NCBI RefSeq assembly: GCF_000346615.1
Contig: NZ_ANNU01000019.1
Coordinates: forward strand, 106,392 to 170,391
DNA: 64,000 nucleotides
DNA from: Nafulsella turpanensis ZLM-10
GTDB taxonomy: Bacteria > Bacteroidota > Bacteroidia > Cytophagales > Cyclobacteriaceae
Direction of reading: 5' to 3'
Made by a program: the position numbers and the translations under genes. The notes beneath the pieces were generated by a model, which worked only from the letters and a program-made list of their open reading frames with translations, did no database searches and was not told the DNA's origin. Of the stretch, positions 39,805-48,454 are shown piece by piece. The stretch's first letter is position 1. Each line of letters starts with the position of its first letter.

Positions 39805-40539
39805 ATGAAAAAGCACATTATTTACTGGATAGCTCCGGCTGTCATCCTTATCCTGTATATCCTGATTTATTTTTTTGACTGGGGAGGGCTGAGCTTTGCC
39901 ATGGCTCCGGAATATAACCGGGAGTTTGGAGTAATAGAAAATACACAGGTACTTATTATCGTGGGTATGCTGGTCGTGTGTTTGAAGGGAAGTAAGCTGT
40001 CGGATAAGCTGCCGAAATATTTTTTTCTACTGGGAATGCCGGCTTCTCTTTTTATATTACTGGAAGAGGTGGATTATGGTTTGCATATATACGACTGGTA
40101 TGTTGGAAAGACAACGGCCATGATTAATGCAGAATACGAAACGAAGGTAAGGAACATCCACAACAGCTTTGCCCTGACAGAGGTATTCAAGAAGCTTTCT
40201 TTTCTCTTTCTGGCCATTATTTGCCTGCTGGCGGCCCGGCCTAAAGGAAAGTTTCAGTTTCTGGACAGGTTTCAGGCGCTGGTGCCGGCCACCTTCAGGC
40301 CTAGCCCGCTGTTGGCCCTCACTGTTGTTTTAGTTCCGCTCATAAGCCAGTTTGCTTTCTTTATCAAGAATAATTTTGATATCCGGAGCAGAGTGCTAAA
40401 CGGGAATATTTCTGAATTTGAAGAAACCTTAATTTATTACTGCATTTTTTTATACCTGTATCAGGTGCTGGCAAATAATAGGGGATATCGTAAAAATGTA
40501 ATTGTAGGTAGTGCTGAGATGAGAGAAGAAATAGCATGA
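39805..40539 (+). CDS. Hypothetical integral membrane protein
   Basis: The ~244-residue protein has about six transmembrane segments (IIYWIAPAVILILYILIYFF, VLIIVGMLVVCL, YFFLLGMPASLFILLEEV, KLSFLFLAIICLLAA, LLALTVVLVPLISQFAFFI, ETLIYYCIFLYLYQVL). A conserved-looking EEVDYGLHIYDWYVG and a histidine-containing VRNIHNSFALTEVF lie between helices. The family is unrecognised. ATG 39805 is preferred over GTG 39796. It is the last gene before a 640-bp AT-rich gap. Confidence 0.75.
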   Translation: MKKHIIYWIAPAVILILYILIYFFDWGGLSFAMAPEYNREFGVIENTQVLIIVGMLVVCLKGSKLSDKLPKYFFLLGMPASLFILLEEVDYGLHIYDWYVGKTTAMINAEYETKVRNIHNSFALTEVFKKLSFLFLAIICLLAARPKGKFQFLDRFQALVPATFRPSPLLALTVVLVPLISQFAFFIKNNFDIRSRVLNGNISEFEETLIYYCIFLYLYQVLANNRGYRKNVIVGSAEMREEIA

Positions 40540-40886
40540 AGTTTGTGAAAAAAGTTCGGAAAATAATTTAAGTTCACAATTTATATAGCGATTTGCAAAA
40601 AAAAATCTGGCAAAGTTATATTTGGTTTTCATTAAACTGCCTTTGTTGTCATTTACCATCGAATAATCGGAGGTTAGTTTAGGAGCTATACCCAATATGT
40701 TTTTTTGCCTTTTTCGCCTCCACCTTCAAAGATCTTAATCCTATCCAGACTTAGAAGGAAAGGAATATTTTTTCATTGTAACTGTTTCGCACCCATAGCT
40801 ATTAAGGTCATCAGGCTGGAGTTCCAGCTTCTGGCCTAGTTTGCTTACCTTTGCATATATAATCTTCATTAATTTGTATTAAAAAC

Positions 40887-41057
40887 GCTGTCTCATAAAT
40901 AGAACATAGTTTTATTTATGAGATGGATTTATAAGAATACAGGAATACTATCCGGAGATATTTGGTGGTGATTTTCAGAATCTCAAAAACCGCAGGTTTT
41001 AGTTTACACTGAAAATGTCTGTTTTGGTTAAAGGCAAACGGATGTCCTTGAGACAAC
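40887..41057. mobile_element. MITE-like element with 9-bp imperfect terminal repeats
   Basis: GCTGTCTCA (40887-40895) and TGAGACAAC (41049-41057) are inverted repeats matching at 8 of 9 positions and enclose 171 bp without a gene. The left end continues into a perfect 10-bp inverted repeat, TCTCATAAAT (40891-40900) with ATTTATGAGA (40914-40923). TGTCTCA-type ends occur on insertion sequences, so this could be a deletion derivative. It lies in the 641-bp gap 40540-41180, where I see no gene. Only one copy is in the window. Confidence 0.35.
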
Positions 41058-41180
41058 TCTAAAAGAAAAGACTTCGACTTAGACATTTCCAGGTATATGA
41101 TGTATGATCTTCTAAAAGATTAGGAAGTTTTAAAGTTGGCTTCTGAGTAGCTTTCCCCCTCATCTGGCACAGAAAATTCT

Positions 41181-41855
41181 ATGAAGTTGTCTTTATTTCT
41201 TTCTCTTTTTCTTTTACTATTAAATATCTCTTTAAGTGCTCAATCAAAAAAAATGGAATGGGGAATTAGCCTTGCTCCATCAACTGAAAGACGATACAAC
41301 CCAGCTGATACAAAAAATGAATTGAACTTTAGAGGAAGGCTTTCTTACAATTTTGGTGTAAAAGCCAAGTATTTTGTCTCTGATAGGATGAGTATAAATT
41401 CCGGTCTCATGATCTATAATAAGGGTACAACTTATTCAGTACCTTATGGCTCAAACCCGATCATCCTATCACCAAATATCTGGCACTTAACTGCCCCTCT
41501 TAATCTACAGGCTCATTTTTACCTGCCAAATAAGCATTTTATATCTCCCATTGCCGGGATTACCTTTGGAAGGAAAATATTTCAATATTTTCATCAGATC
41601 GGCCCTAGAAATAGTTTCTATTATGTTTCACAACCAGGTGGATCTTCTACTTATCATCTAGGTCTTGCTTTAGGCTTATCCTATACTTTTCAACTAAAAG
41701 GGGTAAAACTAGAAATCGCTCCCTCTTACATCAGACAACTAAATCAAGGGTGGAAGTACATACCCGAATCTTACCCAAACATAAGGTATGATTCATATAT
41801 TCTTGAATTTACATGTTTTGGATTATTCAAAAAAAGGATACTTCAGAATCATTAA
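41181..41855 (+). CDS. Outer-membrane beta-barrel protein (PorT-like size)
   Basis: The 224-residue protein has a signal peptide (FLSLFLLLLNISLSAQ). Alternating strands rich in Tyr and Phe follow (LSYNFGVKAKYFVSDRMSINSGLMIYN, LNLQAHFYLPNKHFISPIAGITFG, YHLGLALGLSYTFQL), consistent with an eight-stranded outer-membrane barrel. The specific family is unrecognised. Base composition is more AT-rich than the genes before 40 kb. It lies between a MITE-like element and a transposase fossil. Confidence 0.72.
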   Translation: MKLSLFLSLFLLLLNISLSAQSKKMEWGISLAPSTERRYNPADTKNELNFRGRLSYNFGVKAKYFVSDRMSINSGLMIYNKGTTYSVPYGSNPIILSPNIWHLTAPLNLQAHFYLPNKHFISPIAGITFGRKIFQYFHQIGPRNSFYYVSQPGGSSTYHLGLALGLSYTFQLKGVKLEIAPSYIRQLNQGWKYIPESYPNIRYDSYILEFTCFGLFKKRILQNH

Positions 41856-41959
41856 ATGCCGGAAATCCATGAGGCCTGGTGCAAGGCAATGTAGTGGCTA
41901 ATAAAAATGAAGTTTTACTTTACAATAAACCGGTCGTTTTTCTGTAAAGGTAAATTAAA

Positions 41960-42070
41960 TTAGGTATCTAGTTTCTGAGAGATAAATTTAGGACCATTGT
42001 CAACTCTAATCATTTCAGGTAAGGCTACATTATTACTTACTTTCCAATTACTGGATAAAGAACAGAACCA
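41960..42070 (-). pseudogene. Fragment of an IS3-family transposase
   Basis: On the minus strand ~37 codons before a stop (complement of 41960-41962) read ...ALPEMIRVDNGPKFISQKLDT, matching the RVDNGPEFIS block of the IS3-family integrase catalytic core. An in-frame stop precedes the open segment, and no rest of the gene, orfA or clear ends were found. It is a fossil of an insertion sequence in the AT-rich accessory stretch. Confidence 0.75.
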
Positions 42071-42146
42071 TTAAGTAAAGCTCTTTACCTATTTTATCAA
42101 CTACCATTTGTAGTTAATCGGATGCATATAAGGGAAGGTCATTTGC

Positions 42147-42857
42147 CTATTGGCACAAAACATTTAGAACATATTGTTTATATATTCCGCCAATTGGGAT
42201 TTCAGTGGAGTTAATTTCGATGTCGTAATTTGTAAATGCGGTTATATGATGGATATTAACCAGATAAGATCGATGCACCCTTAAAAAGTCGTTTGATGGC
42301 AGGAGCTTTTCAAACACACTTATTTTTTCTTTTACAATGATGATGCTTTCAGGAGTCTGGATTTTAATATAATCTTTAATGCTTTCCACATATAAGATAT
42401 CATTCATTCTAACCTTTACATTTTTTTTATCGGCTTTTACATAGATATATTCTTTTTCCTGCGTATCAGCGGACTCTTGTGGCCTGTTTTGTGATAAGGA
42501 AGAAGAGCAGCTGAAATACTTATCCATCGCTTTGAAGAATCGTTCAAAAGTGATGGGTTTCAGTAAATAGTCCACAACATTCAGCTCATATCCTTCCAAA
42601 GCATATTTCCGATAAGCAGTAGTGAAAATAACCTTTGGGGCAATGTTAGTAGATTTTAAAAAGTCAATCCCTGAGAGTACAGGCATTTGTATATCAAGGA
42701 ATATCAGGTCAACAGGATGTGATTTTAAAAACTCCAGGGCTTTAACGGCATTTTTAAATGTACCCACTACTTCTAAACCACTTATTTGGGCTGCATGGCT
42801 TTCGATAAGCTCAATCGCTAATGGTTCATCATCAATAATTACAGATTTAGTGGTCAT
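42147..42857 (-). CDS. LytTR-family response regulator
   Basis: The 236-residue regulator has an N-terminal receiver domain (phosphoacceptor Asp55 in LIFLDIQMPVLSGIDFL; acidic pair DD9-10; KPIT loop). Its C-terminal LytTR DNA-binding domain (about 135-236: YIYVKADKKNVKVRMNDILYVESIKDYIKI, LLPSNDFLRVHRSYLVNI) is complete. Its partner kinase gene is 33 bp upstream on the same strand. The pair may control the neighbouring outer-membrane genes (inference by position). Confidence 0.95.
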   Translation of the reverse strand: MTTKSVIIDDEPLAIELIESHAAQISGLEVVGTFKNAVKALEFLKSHPVDLIFLDIQMPVLSGIDFLKSTNIAPKVIFTTAYRKYALEGYELNVVDYLLKPITFERFFKAMDKYFSCSSSLSQNRPQESADTQEKEYIYVKADKKNVKVRMNDILYVESIKDYIKIQTPESIIIVKEKISVFEKLLPSNDFLRVHRSYLVNIHHITAFTNYDIEINSTEIPIGGIYKQYVLNVLCQ

Positions 42858-42890
42858 TAGTGAAACGGTTTACTTTTGAATGGCTGTAAC

Positions 42891-44054
42891 TTATGCAGAA
42901 AAGAGTTCCGGAAATTCATTCATGTTCATCTGCTTTTTTAAAGCGCCGCTTCCAGGTTCTTGAATGCGGGATTTGAGGTTTATGGATAAAGTAACAAGAT
43001 AATCCTCTTTGCTTTCCTGAATAGCGAAATCATATTCTCTGTAAATGAGTGCTAATTGCCTTCTGATATTAGATACTCCTATACCCTGTTTAATTTCTGT
43101 GTTATCTGCTTCGAAGCAAAGGCTTTTGGTATTGAAAACCTTAAAGAATAGCTGCTGGTCTTTAACAATTAATTCAATTTTTATAAGCGGAGCGTCTAAA
43201 CTTCCACTGGCACCATGCTTAAAGGCATTTTCAACAATGGTCAGCAGTAGCAGGGGAGAAACTTCTACACTTTCATTTTCAATATTCTTTACAAAAGAAA
43301 TTTTTAACTGATTACTATACCGCAACTGCTCCAGCGCGATATAATTATCGAGTAATTTAACTTCTTTTTCCACTGAAACTATCTCTTCATTTCCTTTGTA
43401 GAGGATATAATCCAGAATTTCCGAGAGCTTAATAACAGTTTCCGGTGCTTTATCTGATTTTTTCAGGCTCAACACATATAAGTTGTTTAAGGTATTGAAT
43501 AAAAAGTGCGGGTGGATCTGGGCTTTTAGAAAGTGAAGTTCAGTACTGGCTTTTTCTTTTTCCAGTAGAATATTGCGTTGCTTCATTTCCAGTTGGCTCT
43601 TCTGCTGTTTTAAAACAGTCATGGCAAAAGCTATCAAATATATTTCCGGAAAATAAACAGTGACTAAATGGGCAAGCTGTACTAAAATTTCTGAAATACT
43701 TTCCTGCTCAAAACTCCCTTCTCTATATAGTAAAGGCTCAGCAACATATACGTTAATAATCCTTGCCAAAACGCAAATAAAATAGCCTGACACCCCAAAC
43801 AGGATAAAAAATGAAAGGAATTTCTGGCGGTTAAAGAACTTCGGGATTAAATAATAATTCAAAAAATAGGCAGCGATAACCGTAGGAAGCATTCCTGGCA
43901 GGTTTAACAGAATAACCGTAAAGGTGCCCTCATATTTAGAAACAAAGCTGGACTGCGCTATGGTGAACACAAGATAAATCGTGATCCAAAACAAAAGATG
44001 CCTACCCAGACGATGTTGTAAAAGCCGGGAAAACAAATTATTTATTTGCCTCAT
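42891..44054 (-). CDS. Sensor histidine kinase (His_kinase/LytS type)
   Basis: The ~387-residue membrane kinase has four transmembrane helices near residues 20-145 (LLFWITIYLVFTIAQ, LLNLPGMLPTVIAAYFLNYY, FLSFFILFGVSGYFICVLA, VTVYFPEIYLIAFAMTVL). A coiled linker and the H-box LKAQIHPHFLFNTLNNLYVL follow, then an ATPase domain (LLLTIVENAFKHGASG, IGVSNIRRQLALIY). The start MRQINNLFSRLLQHRLG at 44054 is preferred; the frame extends further upstream but is not family-like. It forms a unit with the LytTR regulator. Confidence 0.93.
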   Translation of the reverse strand: MRQINNLFSRLLQHRLGRHLLFWITIYLVFTIAQSSFVSKYEGTFTVILLNLPGMLPTVIAAYFLNYYLIPKFFNRQKFLSFFILFGVSGYFICVLARIINVYVAEPLLYREGSFEQESISEILVQLAHLVTVYFPEIYLIAFAMTVLKQQKSQLEMKQRNILLEKEKASTELHFLKAQIHPHFLFNTLNNLYVLSLKKSDKAPETVIKLSEILDYILYKGNEEIVSVEKEVKLLDNYIALEQLRYSNQLKISFVKNIENESVEVSPLLLLTIVENAFKHGASGSLDAPLIKIELIVKDQQLFFKVFNTKSLCFEADNTEIKQGIGVSNIRRQLALIYREYDFAIQESKEDYLVTLSINLKSRIQEPGSGALKKQMNMNEFPELFSA

Positions 44055-44376
44055 AGCGATAGGTGGTTGAAGGATAAAGATAGCTTTAAATCTTCTGTAA
44101 GTAGCCAAAAGTAGATGAAACCCTTCTTTGGAGGATACGAAAGAGCGGAAACTACAGACGAAACTCATTTATCAGACCTTTGAGGCTTTGTGGCATCCTG
44201 CCGACCAAATTGGTCGATAAAAATAAAAACGTGCCCTAATTATTTCCATCTTCGTTCCGGGTCCTTGATCATTTCTATGGTTGCAGACAAAAAATAATTG
44301 TAACAGTTTTTATGATGATTGTAAAGCTGCAAGAATCAAATCCTCACCACTAATTTTTACCTTTATCCTTAATCAG

Positions 44377-45135
44377 ATGCACACAGAAAACTTTAACCTC
44401 CAAAGCTTCCGGAAATTTTCCTTTATCGCTCCGAATTTATTTAGCTTAATCCTGCTCCTAAGCACACCCTTTAAGGTATTTGCCCAAGGTTACCCTAAGG
44501 CTCCTGTTGCTGTAAAGGAGGAATCGGGAGGGGAACAATCCAATTCTGATGGTTGCAAAGAATTGCTGAGGGCGGTAAAAAGCCAGGATAGTGTCAGAGT
44601 AAAGGAGCTGCTCAGAAATGTTGACCCGAACTGTATATTTAGGGGTGACGGTGAGCCCCGATCCCCTTTGGTAGCGGCGGCAAGAGCAGGATATGTTGGA
44701 ATTGGAAAGCTCCTGTTGGAGGCTAAAGCAGATGTAGCCTATCATGCAGAAGGTGATGAAACTCCTTTAATGGCTGCTTCAGCAAACGGACATCTGGGCT
44801 TTGCCAAATTGTTAGTGTCCAATGGTGCTGAAGTGAATAAAAAATTGAAAAGAGAAGGCACTGCCCTTATTATTGCTGCCAGAGAAGGTCACCTGGGAAC
44901 AGTGGAGTACCTTATATCACAAGGAGCAGATGTTAATGCACAGGTAACAGGTGATGGCTCTCCCCTCATTATTGCTGTGCGAAAGGGCCACCTGGATATA
45001 GCAAAGGTTTTATTAGAAAAAGGAGCGGATCCTTATTTAGCTTCACCAGGAGATGAGAACCCTTTGTATCACGCACGCATGAGTCAAAACAGGGAAATGG
45101 TGGAACTACTGGAAGAATATTCAGACCGTCATTAA
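44377..45135 (+). CDS. Secreted ankyrin-repeat protein
   Basis: The ~252-residue protein has a signal-like segment (FSLILLLSTPFKVFAQ). About five ankyrin repeats follow from residue 60 (ELLRAVKSQDSVRVKELL, SPLVAAARAGYVGIGKLLL, TPLMAASANGHLGFAKLLV, TALIIAAREGHLGTVEYLI, SPLIIAVRKGHLDIAKVLL). Ankyrin domains bind proteins; the partner is unknown. The start MHTENFNLQ at 44377 is preferred over an upstream TTG at 44281. It is divergent from the kinase gene. Confidence 0.85.
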   Translation: MHTENFNLQSFRKFSFIAPNLFSLILLLSTPFKVFAQGYPKAPVAVKEESGGEQSNSDGCKELLRAVKSQDSVRVKELLRNVDPNCIFRGDGEPRSPLVAAARAGYVGIGKLLLEAKADVAYHAEGDETPLMAASANGHLGFAKLLVSNGAEVNKKLKREGTALIIAAREGHLGTVEYLISQGADVNAQVTGDGSPLIIAVRKGHLDIAKVLLEKGADPYLASPGDENPLYHARMSQNREMVELLEEYSDRH

Positions 45136-45626
45136 ACCTTTTGCCAGACCAGCTCAGCTTCTTTACGCTCTGGGCACTAATACGAAAACCAAAAATCAAG
45201 GTATTAGTATGCCTGCCACAGCCTTTCGCTATAATCCTGACAGGGGTAGTATATGCCGCTTATCAGGTAGATAAGGTTATGGCCCGGGTAGTTGTAAAAC
45301 CTCCATTTAGATCTCCACCTCAAATGAAGAGGAAACTCTTAGATGCTACTGATGAAAGGCAGTTCATCCAGAGGTGGACAAGAAATGGTTGAGAATAACC
45401 CTGGAAATAACTTTTAAGCCTCCTTTTGAAAAGTGTAGACCTGCAAAGTAAAGGTAGATAGGCGGAAGGACCTTTCGGAAATACAGTTTCTGCAGAAGGC
45501 TGGGTGAAGATCATTTGAAAGCATAGGAAATTCTGAAGCCATGGAGCTGTGAAAGAACTGCTCAATAATCATGGATCCCTTAGCTCCCTTGTTCTGAAAA
45601 ATAAACATAACTTCTAAACCCTTAAC
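45136..45626. other. 491-bp gap without an intact gene
   Basis: A plus-strand frame (45141-45392) and a minus-strand frame (45320-45565) are open, but neither shows a recognisable motif. I read the stretch as decayed or regulatory sequence before the outer-membrane receptor gene. Confidence 0.45.
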
Positions 45627-48017
45627 ATGAAACGGCTTTTCCTTGTACTTCTAAATTTACTGCTTTCCCTTGTTTGCTTTGCCCAGATAGAGATAAAAGG
45701 GTTTGTAAAAGACAGCAATGGACCCATTCCTTATGTACATGTAGTTTTATTAGACTCATCAGAAGCAATCAAAGCTTACGACATCACAGATGATAATGGT
45801 TTTTTTCTCATTGAGACAGAAAAGGGAAAATATACTTTGAGCGTGAGTAGTGTCGGTTATGAGAAATTTCAACAAGAAGTTGTGTTAAATGAAAACCAGG
45901 AGCTAGAAGATATTGTCCTCAATGAATCGGCTGTTCAGTTAGATGAAATGGTTGTTGAGGGGAATAAGCCTTTGATTGAAAGAACAACTGACAGAACTGT
46001 TTTTAATGTCGAAAATAGTGTTGTAGCCAGTGGTGGAAATGCTTTGAGTGCTTTAAATGCTGCACCAGGCTTACAGATTGACCCGGGGTCAATTAGCCTG
46101 GTGGGGAGAGGGGATACCAGGGTAATGATAGACGGCCGTCTTCTGCAGTTAACAGGAGAGGAACTGGTAAACTTTTTGCAATCTATTTCCGCAGATGATA
46201 TTAAGAAAATCGAAATTTTTACTAACCCACCAGCAAAATATGAAGCTGCAGGAAAAGGCGGGATCATCAATATTATCTACAAAAAAGGGAAAGGAGATTT
46301 TTGGAAGAATTCAACTACTTTGGCCTACAATCAAAACCTCTACAGTTTCTTTAACTTTGGAAACAGTTTTTTCTATAACAAGAATAAGATAAGAGCTGCC
46401 CTTAGTTTAAATGGAGTTATGGGTAATGAGAGAAATTTAGAGTTTGTCAAAACGGATTATTCAGAAGGATTATGGAAATCAGAGCTGGATGTAAAGCAGC
46501 AAAAGAATGATTTTTCAGGGCGTCTTTTACTGGATTACCATTTAACAAGTAAAACTATGGTAGGCGTCCAGTATTTGAGCTCAATTGGTGAGCCTGATAG
46601 GTTGGATAAAGCTGTAACGAATGTATTTAATAATTTCAATGCACTGGATTCAACCTTCATAAGTTCAGGTACTAATGAAAGGAATGTAGCTAGTCACCTT
46701 TTGAATTTTCATACAGTATCCTCATTAGATACGATGGGTAGAAGTATTTCCTTTGATTTTGATTATTTTTCTTATGATAATAATCTTAATAGAAGCTTTA
46801 TTGTAAACATTTATTCTCCTTTAAACGAGCTTATAGGAATTAATCAGGCGGCGATTAATTTATCAGACCAGTCTATTGATAATTTTAATGCTAAAGTGGA
46901 TGTAGAGCACCCTCTTACCTTTGTCAACTTATCCTACGGCGCTAGTATAGGTTTTACCAACTCCTTCAATGATTTAGATACTTACAACAATATCAACGTT
47001 GAGGAACCTGTTTTTGACCCTGCACTTTCTAACGAATTCGAATACGAGGAGAAGATTCAGGCGGCCTACCTGAGCGGCTCAAAGAAGGTAACTGAAAAGG
47101 TGGAAGTAAAAGCAGGTGTTCGAGTAGAAAATACAATTACTACAGGTTTTTCCAGAACCCTAAATCAATTAGACGAAAATGATTATTTGAAAGCTTTTCC
47201 TACTTTTTACCTTTTGTATCGGAAAAGCCAGGAGCATCATTTCTCTTTTAGTTACGGTAGGAGAATTGAAAGACCTAACTTTAGAGATTTAAATCCTTTT
47301 CGTTTTTACAGCAACAGCAATAGTTATTCAGAAGGCAACCCTTTTCTACAGCCCTCTTTTAGTGACAATTTTGAATTGAATCACTATGCGAATAAAATAG
47401 GTTTAACTTCTAATGTTTTCTTAAACATCACCACTGATGGGTTTGGGACTATTTTCTCTCCGGAGGATGAAACTAATGTGCAGGCAATAATAAGAAGAAA
47501 TTATTACACCAAATACTCCGGAGGAATTGCCGAATCGTATATTTTTAACAGGATTTCCTGGTGGGAAAGCCAGAACCAGGCGGTTTTATTCGGAAACAAG
47601 GTAAGCTTTGAAAATAACATAGATGCTACTCCAAGAAATGGATGGGGACTTTACCTGGAAACTAACAACACCTTTAGTTTAAGTAAGCAAACTAAGTTTC
47701 AGGTTGATTTTTTCTATAGTTCTCCTTTTAACAATGGCTTATATAGCTTTGGTAGGCGCTATGGCTTAGACTTTGGGATAAGACAGTCTCTTTTTGATGA
47801 GAACCTCCAATTATCCTTAATTGCAAATGACGTTTTTGATACAGGAAGCTTAAACAATTTGGTTTCGGAAGTCAATGATGTAGAGGTGAACTTCAGCAGT
47901 AACTATAGCAGGAGATTCTTGCGCTTATCTGTTGTGTATAGCTTTGGGAATAACAAGATAAATGTCAGAGAAAGAAACTTTGGCAACGAAGATACCAAAA
48001 GGAGATCTGGAGGTTAA
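45627..48017 (+). CDS. Outer-membrane beta-barrel receptor with CarboxypepD-like N-terminus
   Basis: The 796-residue outer-membrane protein has a signal peptide (MKRLFLVLLNLLLSLVCFAQ) and a CarboxypepD_reg-like domain (about 21-105: IEIKGFVKDSNGPIPYVHVVLLDS). A plug-like domain (about 115-215: NALSALNAAPGLQIDPGSI, EIFTNPPAKYEAAGKGGIINIIYKK) and a large barrel of the OMP_b-brl_3 type follow. SusD- or TonB-partner genes are not adjacent, so a polysaccharide-utilisation locus is not indicated. Peptide or metal-related uptake is possible but unproven. The coding sequence is AT-rich compared with the housekeeping genes. Confidence 0.88.
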   Translation: MKRLFLVLLNLLLSLVCFAQIEIKGFVKDSNGPIPYVHVVLLDSSEAIKAYDITDDNGFFLIETEKGKYTLSVSSVGYEKFQQEVVLNENQELEDIVLNESAVQLDEMVVEGNKPLIERTTDRTVFNVENSVVASGGNALSALNAAPGLQIDPGSISLVGRGDTRVMIDGRLLQLTGEELVNFLQSISADDIKKIEIFTNPPAKYEAAGKGGIINIIYKKGKGDFWKNSTTLAYNQNLYSFFNFGNSFFYNKNKIRAALSLNGVMGNERNLEFVKTDYSEGLWKSELDVKQQKNDFSGRLLLDYHLTSKTMVGVQYLSSIGEPDRLDKAVTNVFNNFNALDSTFISSGTNERNVASHLLNFHTVSSLDTMGRSISFDFDYFSYDNNLNRSFIVNIYSPLNELIGINQAAINLSDQSIDNFNAKVDVEHPLTFVNLSYGASIGFTNSFNDLDTYNNINVEEPVFDPALSNEFEYEEKIQAAYLSGSKKVTEKVEVKAGVRVENTITTGFSRTLNQLDENDYLKAFPTFYLLYRKSQEHHFSFSYGRRIERPNFRDLNPFRFYSNSNSYSEGNPFLQPSFSDNFELNHYANKIGLTSNVFLNITTDGFGTIFSPEDETNVQAIIRRNYYTKYSGGIAESYIFNRISWWESQNQAVLFGNKVSFENNIDATPRNGWGLYLETNNTFSLSKQTKFQVDFFYSSPFNNGLYSFGRRYGLDFGIRQSLFDENLQLSLIANDVFDTGSLNNLVSEVNDVEVNFSSNYSRRFLRLSVVYSFGNNKINVRERNFGNEDTKRRSGG

Positions 48018-48222
48018 GTTTTTAACCTTCTGTAATCTTTGTCAGCTTCTCAAATTTTAGAACAGCACCTGAAAAGGTAGTAGGATTATTATAAGGTTCT
48101 TCTGTAGAAGTAAGTTCGAATTCTATAAAATACTTTCGTATACCTAATTCTCATAAACCACCGAATTCTGATAATTTATCAGCCTACAGAAGGAGGAGTA
48201 GAAAGCAATATCATTTCTTAAA

Positions 48223-48260
48223 TGCAAAGGCCACCGGAGTGAAGTCCAGTGGCCTTTGCA
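48223..48260. terminator. Bidirectional terminator in the 48.0-48.45 kb gap
   Basis: TGCAAAGGCCAC (48223-48234) and GTGGCCTTTGCA (48249-48260) form a perfect 12-bp stem with T-rich sequence on the plus side. It lies between the convergent receptor and nuclease genes. The rest of the 437-bp gap (48018-48454) holds nothing I can name. Confidence 0.7.
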
Positions 48261-48454
48261 GATTTTATTTGGTCTTTTTCTATGCCTGAATTGTGCTTGT
48301 CTGAACTTTTACACATTTGTACCTACTTTTTTCATAAGCTACAAGCAGTAAAAAGAGTATAGCCAGGAAAGGTGCTGTAAATGAAAAGAAGGGCTCCTGT
48401 TCTTTTGTGCAGAAGCAGAAAGAAAAGGAGTGCTAATTTTTTATAGGAACAAGC

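Noticed and set aside
45141..45392. 83-codon plus-strand frame after the ankyrin gene
   Set aside because: Sequence shows no known motif and looks like decayed DNA; reported as part of a gap.
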